Below are positions 42,924-54,700 of a DNA stretch of 64,000 bases, one piece after another; within the stretch, counting starts at the first letter, position 1; each line of letters starts with the position of its first letter. A program made the position numbers and the translations under genes. The notes beneath the pieces were generated by a model, which was not told where the DNA came from, made no database searches, and saw only the letters and a list, made by a program, of their open reading frames with translations. Source of the DNA: Plasmopara viticola (lineage: Eukaryota > Oomycota > Peronosporomycetes > Peronosporales > Peronosporaceae); NCBI GenBank assembly GCA_001695595.3, contig MBPM02000002.1, forward strand, positions 1 to 64,000, given 5' to 3'.

Positions 42924-45139
42924 ATGGTGTACGATCAAGCCACCACTGAATTCCATCCGTTCGACCAAGGTCAAAAAATCACTGAGAGTCAAAACAGCGA
43001 CCAAAGTGAGTCGTGGAAGTCTGCAAGCTTGCAGGAACGACTTGATGAGATGCAAGCTGATGTTCGACTTACGCAGCGAATGATATGTGACTTGACCGTG
43101 TTCGTACGCCAACAATTTCAGGTAAATCGCTAAAAAATTCTGTCGTTTTTGTACCTTACGTGATTGTATCGTAGCCAATTTCTTCAAATCACAAGAATAA
43201 AAGCCCTCGTGAGGTTAACTCTTTAAATGTTCCAGATTCGGGCAAAAGTCTGTGTCATCAATCGCTGCCAGTAAATGGCGTTACCCCAAAGCTTCTGCTA
43301 CCATCAGATCCTCTTGATACAGCTCATGCCATCGCAAGTTCTTGTACTGATACAAGGACAGCGACACAAACAAATGGCCGCATCAATGGAATGCCAGATC
43401 CTGATGCGGCTTTAGCTACTTTCCCTCAGCCACCTGCTAAACTAAAGAAGAAAAGTCTTGGACTCGCCGTCCTCAATACTGAATTGATGGCATTTCGAAA
43501 GTCTTTGATTCGGACTCAGGAGCGTCGACAATCTCAAGCTGATGATGCAAGCAGGGAATGTGGAGCAGCAAAGACTATTACACAAAGTGATGCGACCGAA
43601 CCGGCAACAGTGACATTTGAGCGAAAGCATTTAAGCACAAGAAACAGGGACCCAGTGACACGGCGCTTCTCCGTTTTTTCGACGTTAGATGTCCAAAACG
43701 CAACGAAGAAGCGACTGAAACGCATTTTTACGATTAATCAGCAAACAGATGCAACAGTCTCACCCGAGGAGATCATATCAGCTCGAAATCTTGAAGGAGA
43801 ATTGGGCTCATTCACACTATACCACGATTCTCCGTACCGTCATGCCTGGGACTTGTTGATCATGGCTATGATTCTCGTCGATGTGATTTTGACTCCACTG
43901 ACGCTTGGTTTCCACTTTACTCCAAATTATATGGAAAGCTTGAATATCTGTGGCACGGTCCTTTTCGTGATTGATTTTGTTGTCCACATTTTTTCGTCTT
44001 ACACCGATGAACGAGGGGATCTCATTTCGGGACCTAAGCAGACAGCTACGAATTATCTTTTGAGTGGATGGGCAATTCCCGACTTCCTTAGCTGGTTTCC
44101 GTTCGAGTCGTTTGCGTCTTCAAGCAAGGGAAGAGTTCTTGGCTTTACGAAAATCTTTCGACTTGCCAAAGTGAGTCACGTAGCGCGAAAATTTAACTCT
44201 GCCAAAAAAGCTGGTATCTTACGATTTGTTTTGCTGCTGAGCATCGTTCTGACCATCGTTCATTTGCTGGCTTGCTACTGGAGCTGGGTGGCTTCTGGGT
44301 GGCGGGCCCATCTTGATGGAAACACGTTTGTGCCACAAACTTTGTTTGAAGAGTATGCCTTGTGCTGGTCTTTAGTGATTGGGTGTTTGAACGCAAGTCC
44401 TCCTCCAATGTACACTGCGATCGAACAGATCTCGGTCGCATGCTTCATGCTGATCGGTAACATTCTCCAAGCCAGTGTTTTTGGTTCAGTCGCTGTACTT
44501 ATTTCATCTTTTGACGAAGATCAAACAGCGTACAATAAGAAAATTATCTCAACGTCCGAGCGGTGTCGATTCTTGGGTATTTCGGATAAACTAACCAAGC
44601 GCATTCGTGGTTACTATGAAAATCTGTGGCGAGAAACCAAGAGCGTTAACTGTGATGCTGATGCATTCATCAACGAACTTTCCCCGGCGCTAATCTGTGA
44701 AGTCAAGTTTCAGCTTTATCGCGACATGCTCAAGCAGATTCCATTTCTTTCTGCAAAGACACTTGCTCCAGCTGTGATTGAGATGCTTATTCTGCACTTG
44801 AGAACGGTCATTTACGCTCAAGATGACGTCTTGATTCGCAAAGGAGAATTTGGCGACTGGATGGGTTTTATTGGCTCTAAAGGATCAGTTGGCGTACTTG
44901 ATCCGACTACCGACATGCGAAAGATTATTCGAATCCTTCGTAAAGGAGATTATTTTGGTGAGATGGCGCTTCTGCAGCGTGCAAAGCGTTCGACAACCGC
45001 CGTGGCCCTCACGTGGGTGCAAATTCATGTTCTGCGTCGCAACGATCTAGACAGTGTCACAGAACAATACCCAAATCAAACCGAGATCCTTGAGCGTGAA
45101 ATTTATAAGTACATGCAATCTAAAGTGCAATACAAGTGA
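42924..45139 (+). CDS. Voltage/cyclic-nucleotide-type ion channel, paralogue 2
   Basis: Exons 42924-43121 (66 codons, the same length as in paralogue 1) and 43175-45139 (53-bp intron, phase 0); 720 residues. It is highly similar to paralogue 1 from the first membrane segment to the C-terminus. S1 at ~290-313, S4 GFTKIFRLAKVSHVARKF, pore SLVIGCLNASPPPMY at ~465-481, CNBD ~588-688 with GDYFGEMALLQRAKRSTTA. The N-terminal ~280 residues differ, including an extra ~70 residues after the intron. About 200 bp separate it from paralogue 1, so it arose by tandem duplication before the N-termini diverged. The ion selectivity and ligand are not known. Confidence 0.9.
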
Positions 45140-46009
45140 TATATTAATTATATTTAATCTATTACACGAGTGCGTCTACTGATAACAGCTTTGGCAGCTT
45201 TATTAATAAAGAGATCTTCGTGAATGAAACAATGTTTAAGCACGACAGCAGCAAACGAATTTCGTGCTCGACGGTCAATCTCAGACTGACATTAAGTGCT
45301 TCGATAGGAGGACAAACTTACGAGATAATTAGCTGGAAACACTCATGTTGAGCACTTTAATGCACAGAAAATATTAAGATATTTCGAACACTTTATTGAG
45401 TTGCTTTTTACCCTATAAAGAAAACTAGATACTTCATTGCGTAGATGACGGCAGAGAAAGAACATTAAAGACCGGCATTATAAGGTCACAGTGCCACCTG
45501 CAATGTTAGCATCAAGGGTACCCTCTAATAGTTTAGCATTAATTGGAGTTTCAGGGGTGTTGCGTCACTTTGAGAAGCGTCAAAAACGCCAATGAATAGT
45601 TTATCATAACTTACTGGCTTTGAAAATTGCAGTATCTCTCAGACCTTCAACTAGCGATCGCATCAACATTAGATATTTGGATCATGCGTTGTCCCAACAT
45701 TTAAAACTTGCTGTTTTTTTAGTATGGCCATGGCTATTCCAGACTTAGCACTGTTGTCTGGGTAAATCCCAAAAAGAAGAGGGCGTGACGCGGTCTTACC
45801 ACTATATCAAGTGTCGAACCCAGCCCGAATTAGCAGGATCTTACGTGCCAAAGCTGACCAAGGCTGGCATCGAAAGACCGATACTTTTTTATCGACGCAC
45901 CTTTGTCAGCTCGATTGATCCGCTTTATTTTGAAAGCTTGGCTTTTCGGCAGTCGTGAAACCACTTAAGACGGGGAACCATACCGGAAGAAGTCATGTGT
46001 GCGAGAAAG
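45140..46009. other. No gene recognised
   Basis: Spacer between channel gene 2 and the channel pseudogene. It may hold decayed N-terminal channel sequence, but I cannot align it. Confidence 0.5.
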
Positions 46010-46925
46010 CTCAATGGGGAAGTGAGTCGATTTGCGACCTAGCTTACCGCACAATCTGGGATTTGTCGGTCGATGTTGTGATCTTTCTAATGTTGTATAC
46101 ACGCCACTACATCTTGGTTTTGAATGTTGTCAACATTTGTATATAATTGCTGCTTATTGTGCGGATAATTTCGACTTAAAGGAGGAATATGGCAACTTTA
46201 TCTCTGGACCCACAAAAACTGCCTTAACTAGTTGGTCAGTGGGTGGGCACTGCCAAATTTGTAAAACTGGTTTCCTTTGATGCTGCTTGACAAAGTTGCC
46301 AATTCATTTCTTTTTTCATATTTCGGTTAGCCAAAGTGGTCTTCCTGGCATATCGCTCCCATATTGCTAGATAAGCCGGCAAAGTGCGCTCCCGAGCTTG
46401 ATGAGTAGATATTAAGATTTTCGACAACTAAAGGCCTTTTTTTAAACTTTCAAATGAACTGATAATGTGATTACGTGAATATTACGAACACCTATGGTGC
46501 GAAACAGTGTACATACTGACGCTGATGTTTTACCACTAAAGTATCTCCGGCACTAATGTGGCTTCTTCCTTGTATCAGCTAAGCCATTGACTCCCAGCCG
46601 TAATCAAAGTGCTTGTCCTGCTATACGCACAGTCAATTACATGCAAAACCACCTGGAACGATCTTAAAAGACAATTGAGCGGGATTTATTAGGCGGTAGG
46701 AATGTTTTTATCCCTCGAGATGATTAGAAATCTACGTACCCACTACAAAGACGAATACTGTGGTGAAAGTGCCTCATTACAACACACCAGACTACCAGTC
46801 ACTGAATTGGCCACAGATGTGTCTTGCCTACAAGATTTTGACTTTGTTGAGTAGCTGCTTCCCGCCCGAGCGCAAATCCTTGCAAGGCAAGTGCTCAAAT
46901 TCAAGCTTGAGCAATCAAAAGTCAT
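46010..46925 (+). pseudogene. Third copy of the channel gene, decayed
   Basis: Scattered in shifting frames but collinear with the two intact copies: TIWDLS then PLHLGFEC (S1), GNFISGP, SGWALPN-NWFPL (S3), FRLAKVVFLAYR (S4), EYYEHLWC-like C-linker text near 46480, ADADVLP-like text near 46520, LTPAVIKVLVL (about 46590) and YCGESASLQHTRLPVTELAT (about 46755, the nucleotide-binding cassette). The pore and S5-S6 are largely lost. Stops and frame changes throughout. Confidence 0.8.
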
Positions 46926-47008
46926 GAAGTTCTTATCTTCGTGCTTTTGTCAATCGGATAAAAAGTCAAAAAGTCATTGTCGAATATATGTTGTACATCC
47001 TTGTCCTT

Positions 47009-49450
47009 CTAATTGTTAACATTGTACACACGCACTGAATTATCGCTGCTAGCTGCTGCAAGCACGAGTTCTTTTTCATCGCTTGTGGGACGCCACGCAA
47101 GACGCAAAACTGCGCTGGATGGCGACAGTTCCCATGCCACTTTACCCACCATTGAGCACACGACTGTAGTGGATTCGTCTTGAAAATTTGAGACTGTAAA
47201 GAATTGTATCGCTCCAGTCTCAAGACCGACAGCAAGAAAATCGACAGACCCTGCCATACTGCATGGAGCAAAAGCAACAGCAGTGACAGCTTCGTTAAGA
47301 GTTACCGGTTCACATGCTCGGCTCCAATCTCCTCGAGTCTCCCACCAGAGCGAAAACGACTGGTCTCGGGACCCAAGCGCAAACATGGTCGAGTCTGGAT
47401 TCCAGGAACAACTCCAGACTATCCTTTTGTGAGCTTTAACGTGCTTTACAAGCGCAAATTTTTGTTCAGAATCTCGCTTCCGCTCGTACAGACAAAAATG
47501 CCGGTCTTTAGACACTGACAAGAGATATTGGTCGTTGCGAGAGAAAGCTAGCTGCACAACAGAGCTCTTGTGGCCTCCAAGCGGCTCCTGGGCTTCGCTC
47601 CAATCTTTTGTATTCCACAAACGCACTGTAGCGTTGCGTTCTTCCCGTGATTTGCACGCAGATGCAATCAAGTCACCAGTGTAAGACGACGTCACCGTAA
47701 GAAGCTCATTGCCGTGACCGTATAGTTTGCGCACCTCTGGCCAAAGTGTTTTACGGCCCAGCGTGACTCCTACTGGCAATGAAATCAAGTCGTTTAATTT
47801 TGCATAACCGTCTCTCTTATCCTTATCCACACTAGATGCGTCAGCTTGCGCGACCTTGTTCGTTAGACTCAATTCTGGAAGGTAAGCATGCTGAACTGTC
47901 CGGACTTGCGAGTTTGTATCGTTTAGAGTACAAGCAATTAGCTTTGGTTTATTGCGTGTCATTTGAACAAGTTGTTGAACCTCGTCAGGAGCCTCAAAAA
48001 CGCGCAAAATCTTCTCGTCGGCACCGCTCACAAATTTATCGTTTTCTGGTCGGTGTCCAAGCACAAAACACGCGCAATTGATGTCATAGCCATGTACTTG
48101 AGCTCTTGAGACTTCAAACCATTCAACTGTATGTGATAACATACTATCGACTGAGGAAAATGGTACTAGAATACGCGCAGTCTGATCCAGCGACACGGAC
48201 ACAAAGTATTCTCCTCCTGGTGACCAGGAAAGGTCAGTGACCTCCGCTACGTGGCCGTTGACGGATATCGCTGGAAGAAATGGATTGGGCGGCGTGGATT
48301 GCTGCTCCCACCGCTCTAATTGTCCCATAAAACCCAGTGCAATCAAGTTCAAACGTCCATCACAAGCTGGCAGCACACCTGCAGATAGTAGCCCATTTCC
48401 GCCAATTTCACCGACACGAAACGATGGTGCCCATGATCCACCAGCATCCGAAGGTTTTATCCATACGATGAGCGTGTTATCCATCGAGGAGGAAAGCAAT
48501 GCACTGCCATTATCCATCCACTGCACACACGTCACCCAATCTTCATGACCGAGCAGTAGCGCATCAAAGCTCACAGTATACATCGAATGGCAGCCATGAG
48601 CCTGAAAGCCATAATTTCCATTTTCACACCTTGTCCCTGCATCTCCCCGACTTGTCGTGATTGTCCACAACCGAATTTTATGATCCTGTGACGCCGAAGC
48701 GAGCTTCAATTCATCTCTAGCGTCTGTTCTCTGTCGTTCGAAAGCAAGACTACGAATCCAGTCTTCATGTCCTTCAAGCTCCATCAACTTAGTCACTTTT
48801 TCCGTCACTTCCAGTAAATAAACCTTCCCATCCACTCCTCCTGCCGCAACCAGAACGCCCTGTTCTTTATCTTTCTCATCGTAGAATACAGTCATATCCA
48901 CTGCTTTCTTAATACTCTTCCTTCCAAGTTCCAATTGACGCAAAAGCTTCACGTTCTCCCTATCCTTCTGCTCAAACACTGCCAACATCCCATTTGAAAA
49001 AGCTGCAATGTATATCCAGCGTGTTCTAGTCACTACACCAGCCACTGCTGCTATCGCAACCGCTGGAAGCGTCTCCATATCGCCGTATATCTTCTGGATC
49101 TTCCACTGTCCATCGGACTCTTTTGTCCAAATAAAAACGCGGCCTTCCGAATCTCCTGCCAACACGCGGACATCAAGAGATAAACCACCACTCAGCATTC
49201 GAAGACTTGTAATTTTTGAGCTGTCATTGGCAGCCTCGCGGTGCTTCAAAGTCTCCACAACCTTTAGCGGCGCCGCAACGGAGCCACTCTTGACGCTGTT
49301 ACTCAACAGGCACACTGCATTTTTCGACGCGTACGCGCCACAATAGTTTTCATGAGTAGGAGAAGATGTCGCATTGTAAGAAAGTATTGACAGCGCATTC
49401 GTATTAGCGTTGCAGCCTGACGCCACATGTGCTAGCTTCGCCTGAACCAT
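47009..49450 (-). CDS. ELP2: ELP2, Elongator complex subunit 2
   Basis: Single exon, 813 residues from the ATG at 49450 (an upstream in-frame TTG extension to 49477 was not used). The length fits the ELP2 family (about 790-840). Two seven-bladed WD40 propellers are visible through recurring GH-D-W units: GHEDWIRSLAFE, GHEDWVTCVQWMDNGSALLSSSMDNTLIVW, NGHVAEVTDLSWSPGGEYF, and the ELP2-typical LYGHGNELLTVTSS, GHKSSVVQLAFSRNDQYLLS, HKRIVWSCSWNPDSTMFA. ELP2 with ELP1 and ELP3 forms the Elongator core that modifies wobble uridines of tRNAs in the cytoplasm. It converges with the channel cluster; 83 bp separate its stop from the pseudogene. Confidence 0.95.
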   Translation of the reverse strand: MVQAKLAHVASGCNANTNALSILSYNATSSPTHENYCGAYASKNAVCLLSNSVKSGSVAAPLKVVETLKHREAANDSSKITSLRMLSGGLSLDVRVLAGDSEGRVFIWTKESDGQWKIQKIYGDMETLPAVAIAAVAGVVTRTRWIYIAAFSNGMLAVFEQKDRENVKLLRQLELGRKSIKKAVDMTVFYDEKDKEQGVLVAAGGVDGKVYLLEVTEKVTKLMELEGHEDWIRSLAFERQRTDARDELKLASASQDHKIRLWTITTSRGDAGTRCENGNYGFQAHGCHSMYTVSFDALLLGHEDWVTCVQWMDNGSALLSSSMDNTLIVWIKPSDAGGSWAPSFRVGEIGGNGLLSAGVLPACDGRLNLIALGFMGQLERWEQQSTPPNPFLPAISVNGHVAEVTDLSWSPGGEYFVSVSLDQTARILVPFSSVDSMLSHTVEWFEVSRAQVHGYDINCACFVLGHRPENDKFVSGADEKILRVFEAPDEVQQLVQMTRNKPKLIACTLNDTNSQVRTVQHAYLPELSLTNKVAQADASSVDKDKRDGYAKLNDLISLPVGVTLGRKTLWPEVRKLYGHGNELLTVTSSYTGDLIASACKSREERNATVRLWNTKDWSEAQEPLGGHKSSVVQLAFSRNDQYLLSVSKDRHFCLYERKRDSEQKFALVKHVKAHKRIVWSCSWNPDSTMFALGSRDQSFSLWWETRGDWSRACEPVTLNEAVTAVAFAPCSMAGSVDFLAVGLETGAIQFFTVSNFQDESTTVVCSMVGKVAWELSPSSAVLRLAWRPTSDEKELVLAAASSDNSVRVYNVNN

Positions 49451-49760
49451 CAGCTTAAATATGAAAGAGGCATGCAATATAACAATACAATAGTATAGTG
49501 TTAAGAATTGATTAGGTTTTAATATTTACCGTCAATGCACAATGCTCAAGTTTGCTGTTATAAACTACACGATTTTTTTTCATTTTGATAAAACTGGAGA
49601 TATTTTTTATAATGAGATAGAAATATAGTCCCTACCAGAGATGTGATAACTAATTTAGTCACTAATCAGGTATAAGAGATTCTTGACTCGCTCAAAACTG
49701 CCGAAACAATCTTCATGACAAAAAGATACGCGCGATTAAACATAATTTAGCAAATTCGAG
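49451..49760. other. No gene recognised (ELP2 upstream region)
   Basis: AT-rich; presumably contains the ELP2 promoter. No motif identified. Confidence 0.5.
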
Positions 49761-49950
49761 GTTGATTTGCTCGACCCCAAGTCATTTGTGATTAATACAG
49801 ATCATGCACCGCTATGCATCGCACACAGCCGCCTCAAATCAACGCCGAGATTGTATTTGTTGCTCTCATTCTTTGTGAAGTATACGTATAGGGTAAGGTA
49901 TAATCCAGAGATTAAAATTCCTATGCGCTTGGTTTCTTTGACCTAATCTA
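49761..49950 (+). pseudogene. Ty3/gypsy RNase H relic
   Basis: One open frame reads LLDPKSFVINTDHAPL, then LLLSFFVKYTYRVRYNP, matching the RNase H segment of Ty3/gypsy polyproteins (TDHA-L ... LSFF-EY-F-V-Y-PG). Stops follow immediately; no intact pol gene. Confidence 0.65.
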
Positions 49951-51369
49951 CGTTGACAATCTCAGAGGTAAAGCTCGCGTTAATGTAATAAATGAGCTAC
50001 TGGAAGAATGGACATTCAGCATTGCGTTTCCCTGCCACATCAAACTCGTGTTTAGGTTGTATTTTGAATAAAATCAAAAAATCATTTTACAGCGCAAAAA
50101 TAACTGAGTTTTTTTTAACAACGCACCCTGTCTTAATTAAGTCAACCGATCCGTCGCCATGTAGCCAATGCTGGCTTCGCAATTGTTCACTGTCGAGCAC
50201 ATACTTTGAAATAACAGAAAACATGACTTTTGGCAAAAAGCTGGGCGAGAGACTTGCAAGCTGGTTTATGCCGGGGAATCTTGATCTCGATTGCTATGTG
50301 ACCGACCTTGTGGCTCGAGTGGCTCAGTCGCATGATGAATATTCGAAACATATATTGCCTCAATTAAGGTAGCCGGAGACAGGTCACTAAAAACGACGAA
50401 CAATTACACCAAAAATATGATTGCTTATCAACCTTCATCCGAATAGGTGTGTAGGAGTTAAGGTGGGCTGGAAGCCCGCTAGCCAACAAATACTCAACAC
50501 TCAACTAAAAGTTCAAAATCCGGTCCCAAAATGGGTCGGATCTTGTGCTAGAGACAGCATAGCCCAAGCGTGGAAGTTCCGGTAAATAAAACCTCTCTCT
50601 ATTGCACTAAGTATAGCGTATTCTCAGCGGGGATGCTATCGGTCAGTTTGTCACGAGATTTCTTTGCCTGTTCGACCATTCAAGCTTGTGTCCATTTTCT
50701 CCACTGCTAGCTACAGCTTTAAGCAACCACTTAAAGTCGCATTAAACAAACCTTTCTTATTTAACAAGACGAAAATGTACAGCATGAGTCTGTCGTCGAC
50801 GTTGGGTGTCTGCACAAGATTGTGGTACGCATAGCGAAGAGTGTGTCAAGGCACTGCTTAATTGATATTTGCACTATGCCCATGCACCAGCATTCGAGCT
50901 ACCGGTGACTCCTGTGATTACGAGAGTCGTTACAACGACAACTGACGCACATACGAGAGCTCCGAAAGTGGCGCAGCGGATTGAAATGCTTTACGCCGTT
51001 AATTCTGATCTCGTTGGCCGTGACCCATTTGGCCTTTTGCGTATATTCAGAGAAAGAATTCGGGGGCCTGCTTCTTGCTACTCATACAAACATGACATGG
51101 TAAAAAAAAGTAGTTATCAACAAGCGAGAAATAATTGTGACTGCTGAATGAAGAAAAATTTTGCAACGATGGCCGCGAATTGTGGATGCGCGAGTTGTTC
51201 GTAATTTAGTAAAGTCGCTGATACACGATTCTTGTATAGCCATGTCCTATTAAGGTCAACGGATGCATGCACTATCTGTCGTTCTATCATCCGTTATGTG
51301 TCTTAAGCTCTGTACGTGGATCTGAGATTGGTACAGGACAAACATTATAATGGTTTACACTACATAATT
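49951..51369. other. Gene-poor, possible LTR fragment
   Basis: A 49-codon ATG frame at 50224-50372 (MTFGKKLGERLASWFM...) and a 92-codon frame at 50869-51147 have no recognised domain. The stretch from about 50450 (tgtaggagttaagg) to about 50650, with ataaaacctctctctattgc, resembles an LTR with a polyadenylation region, but no second copy is in the window. Confidence 0.35.
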
Positions 51370-51681
51370 TTTGGGGTGACGCCTTCCTTCCAAGCGCGGG
51401 TGCTAAATGCTCGCGCGCTTCGGGCAGGTACTCTCGGGCATCTGCAGGTCTCTAACGAGTCTCACCCTCGACGCGACGGTCTCCAGCACCAGGGCGTCAC
51501 CTGGGCTCTTACCAAGTCAGAAATAAACAAAGTAATGGAAGACCCTCACGACCTCGGTGCTGGCTGCACTGCCCGCCGAACGAGACCCGACGTATGCGGA
51601 CACCACTCTATGCCGTGGACTAGCCAGACTGAGCCTAGCACGTGCATAACTCGGCAACGCGATGACGTAATACAATACAAC
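51370..51681 (+). mobile_element. Internally deleted LINE derivative, 5'-truncated
   Basis: Starts at ttggggtgacgcc, lacking the gaaaagg of other copies, and otherwise has the same two junctions as the 25425 copy, ending gacgtaatacaatacaa. No clear target duplication. Confidence 0.8.
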
Positions 51682-51693
51682 ATACTTTAAAGC

Positions 51694-51748
51694 ATTTGAT
51701 TAAAATTCAACATTTTTTTAAAGCAAAAATGTTGAATTTAAATCAAAT
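51694..51748. repeat. 55-bp hairpin-forming inverted repeat
   Basis: 24-bp arms starting atttgattaaaattcaac with one mismatch around a 7-base loop, just after the LINE derivative's tail. Confidence 0.8.
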
Positions 51749-54700
51749 CGTACCAAGCTACGCTTGATACACGAAAAAGATTATTTGAATTGCAACATGA
51801 TTTAATTGCGCTTTTTGCTTTTTGACGCCACTCCGCAGCATTGTTAAACGAATTTTTGGACAATAAGGAAGGCCTTTCATAGTGATGGCCTGCAAGAGAG
51901 TATACGAATGTCCAGCAAGCAACCGACCAAAGTTCCTGCTTTTTAGTGAGGCGTGCAGAAAGATTACAAACTTCTGGTAAATGATAGTCCACTATCCATA
52001 ATCTCGAGGGGGCCAATTTGGAAATGGGCTGCATTTAAAAGACCGATATATGCAGCTCAATGCTTATCCCCAGATACAAATTGTTGTATACACTTATTTA
52101 GCTCTGTAATACAGATAGGGAATACGTCCACGTAAAAAATGTTATGATGCCTTTTATTTACTATGAACCTTCAATTTCAAAGGTCTGCTATGCGAGAAGC
52201 CATCTTTAACATCCGAGTTTGGCTGTATGAAATGGCATTCCCCATTTGACCTTGTTACTATCAACTTAAGAAGAACTATGTTTTCTATCACTATTGACTT
52301 TCATACGAAAAGTCGGTTTGATCATAGCGAAGGGTGAACAGGCCGCAAAAAGAGCTGACGGTCAGCCGGGTGATTTCACGATGACCAAGCTATCATCAAA
52401 GAAGTTTGCTTCGTCTTTTATAGAAGACAATGCACTGATATCAGCCTCGTCGCCTAAGGAGTCCGCCTAATACAAAAGCAGCGCCAGCAACAAAAGCTGC
52501 GCATGCAAAGCCAGAGCCTTTGGAATGGAAGGCTGGTCTTGAAAAGCTCGCCAGCCAAAAAAATGTTTAGGCATTAACATGCTGAAGTAGAGACTCTCAC
52601 TACACAGTAAGAATCTTTTATCGCCCGGTGGTCCGGAGTCGTTCCCAGCCTCAGGCTATATAAAAATAAACGACCAACACTTGTCTAAACCCTTGTTCAC
52701 TAAGGCAAAGAAAAAACTTAGATGCTTGGGAACATCAGCAAAATAGCCTTAATTTTTAGATTACGCTAAAAAAAGCCTTAGTTTGGCGTAAGACCGATGA
52801 CCACGTAAGATACCTCACTCTAAATTACTGAAATTGGGTAAATCTGGAGGTATTATCTTTCGAGAACTTATGACCCATAATCCAGCCTATTTGGACGAAG
52901 TCTCTGCGTACGTGTAAGAGTTGTACACTCGATAAGGCGTAGAAAACTCACCTGTGAGGTGTCTCAGCTTTGACATTGTGATTAATAAGACGCTACGAAC
53001 GTAAATTCCGGATACGGGTGTGGAGTCACACTTACCATACCCCGTTGCGCGGCCAAAGACTGCGACAAAAGGACGATGCGCTCGCTGCTTCTACTTCATG
53101 GTCATAACCTCATTGAGGTGCCGTGTAAAGCCGATTTTACGGCATTCACGATTTCTCTAAAGTAGGATCGCCACGCCACAATATAAACGACCAAAAGGGA
53201 TCTTTACCTTATATTGAACTTCATATGAATGTGTAACTGACCTTGGCGGTCGATAAAAGCTAGAATAGGCTGGTATCACCATAAGCTCTAGTCTAATGAA
53301 TGAAAGGCACTAGCTCTTGTGCGACTAAGTCGATGCGCTTGAAATTGCTCTCGTGGTCGAATTGGTTGGTGTGGCCGTAAAGATAAACGTTTTCTGGCCA
53401 TGTGAACCACAAATTTTACAGTCGGATTTTTAGCCGATTCTCAGCACAAGTTTTTTAAACTGCATCAATAAGTAGCTTTCCTTTGCTCCGAGTTTCGAGC
53501 TCCTGACAATAGCAAACATACAAATCTTATAACCTAATAGGTGTGCGACGCCTTATCCTGTTGCCAATTCGGCGGTGACTATAGACGAAAGTATCTATCG
53601 TCGTATGCTACCGATACTTGTTGTAATAGCAAGGTCAAATATGGAGATAACGCCTTCAGAAATGGCTAAGGACACTTGAGGACTCGCGTGAGGATCGATG
53701 TTCCAGGTTGATCATCATTAGCTCGGGAAGGTCGATGACAAAGGATTTAGACCCAATAATTGCACTTGGAGCTTAACCAATTTAAATTCCAAGGCAAAAT
53801 GCCTTTGTTTAAGTTGTTGCTACGTGCAAACGATGGCACAATCGTAGTCGATTGACCAACGCGAAACCGCTCTGTCTCGATCGGCGATCAAGAACGAAAA
53901 CTTGTTATTAATTTCCCTCGATTCGATCGGAACTTTCTGGTCATGGTCTATTTAGAACTTCTTAATGTCTGTTCTTAGTACAATGTGTAAGGTATGCATA
54001 GCTAGGCTCAACAATTTGGATGAGTTTGAGCTTTTTTAACAAATCTACTTGCAATCGTGGCTCGCATAAGCACCAAAATCCATCACTTCCTTGGAATCTG
54101 CGCGAGGTCTATTGTATAGCAGCCAAATATGTTAGTCTTCTCTGTCACAAAGACATATTTATGGTTGCTCATATTGACAGTACATCACTTGTTAGATGCA
54201 CGCACTGGTAGAATTACAAGCGCGTCTTTTAAATTCTTAGCCCTCTTTGGTACATACATTTGCAGAAACGTCAAAAATATTCTTTATTTGTTGCAAAGTA
54301 TATAACACTGGTCACCCTTTACAGAATGTATCTCCCGCGCTACATACACGTCTGCAAACGCGACACACTCGCTTTTAACGTAGGAATTATTAGAGTTTGT
54401 CCTATAGCTTTATGGACGATCAGATCGCTAAGACATACGAACTTGATGCCATCGATTTGTTTTACGTAAGATTTTCGCAAAAGCACAATAATTATATCAC
54501 CTTATTCTTAGTATTGGTATTTGTATGAAGACATAGTACTTCGCGCCTTACACGAGGTCAATCTCGATCCATAAAGGATGTTGATGGTGGGTCACATCTT
54601 AGTATTCCTATGCTAAAGGGTGTCGGATCGATGTAATTTTTGAGCCAAAGTACGACGTTCATTGCTTATAAGGTTGACCCAAGACACTTTAGCTATATTT

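Noticed and set aside
50224..50372. Possible small gene (49 codons)
   Set aside because: No homology recognised, no convincing splice partner, and it lies in transposon debris.
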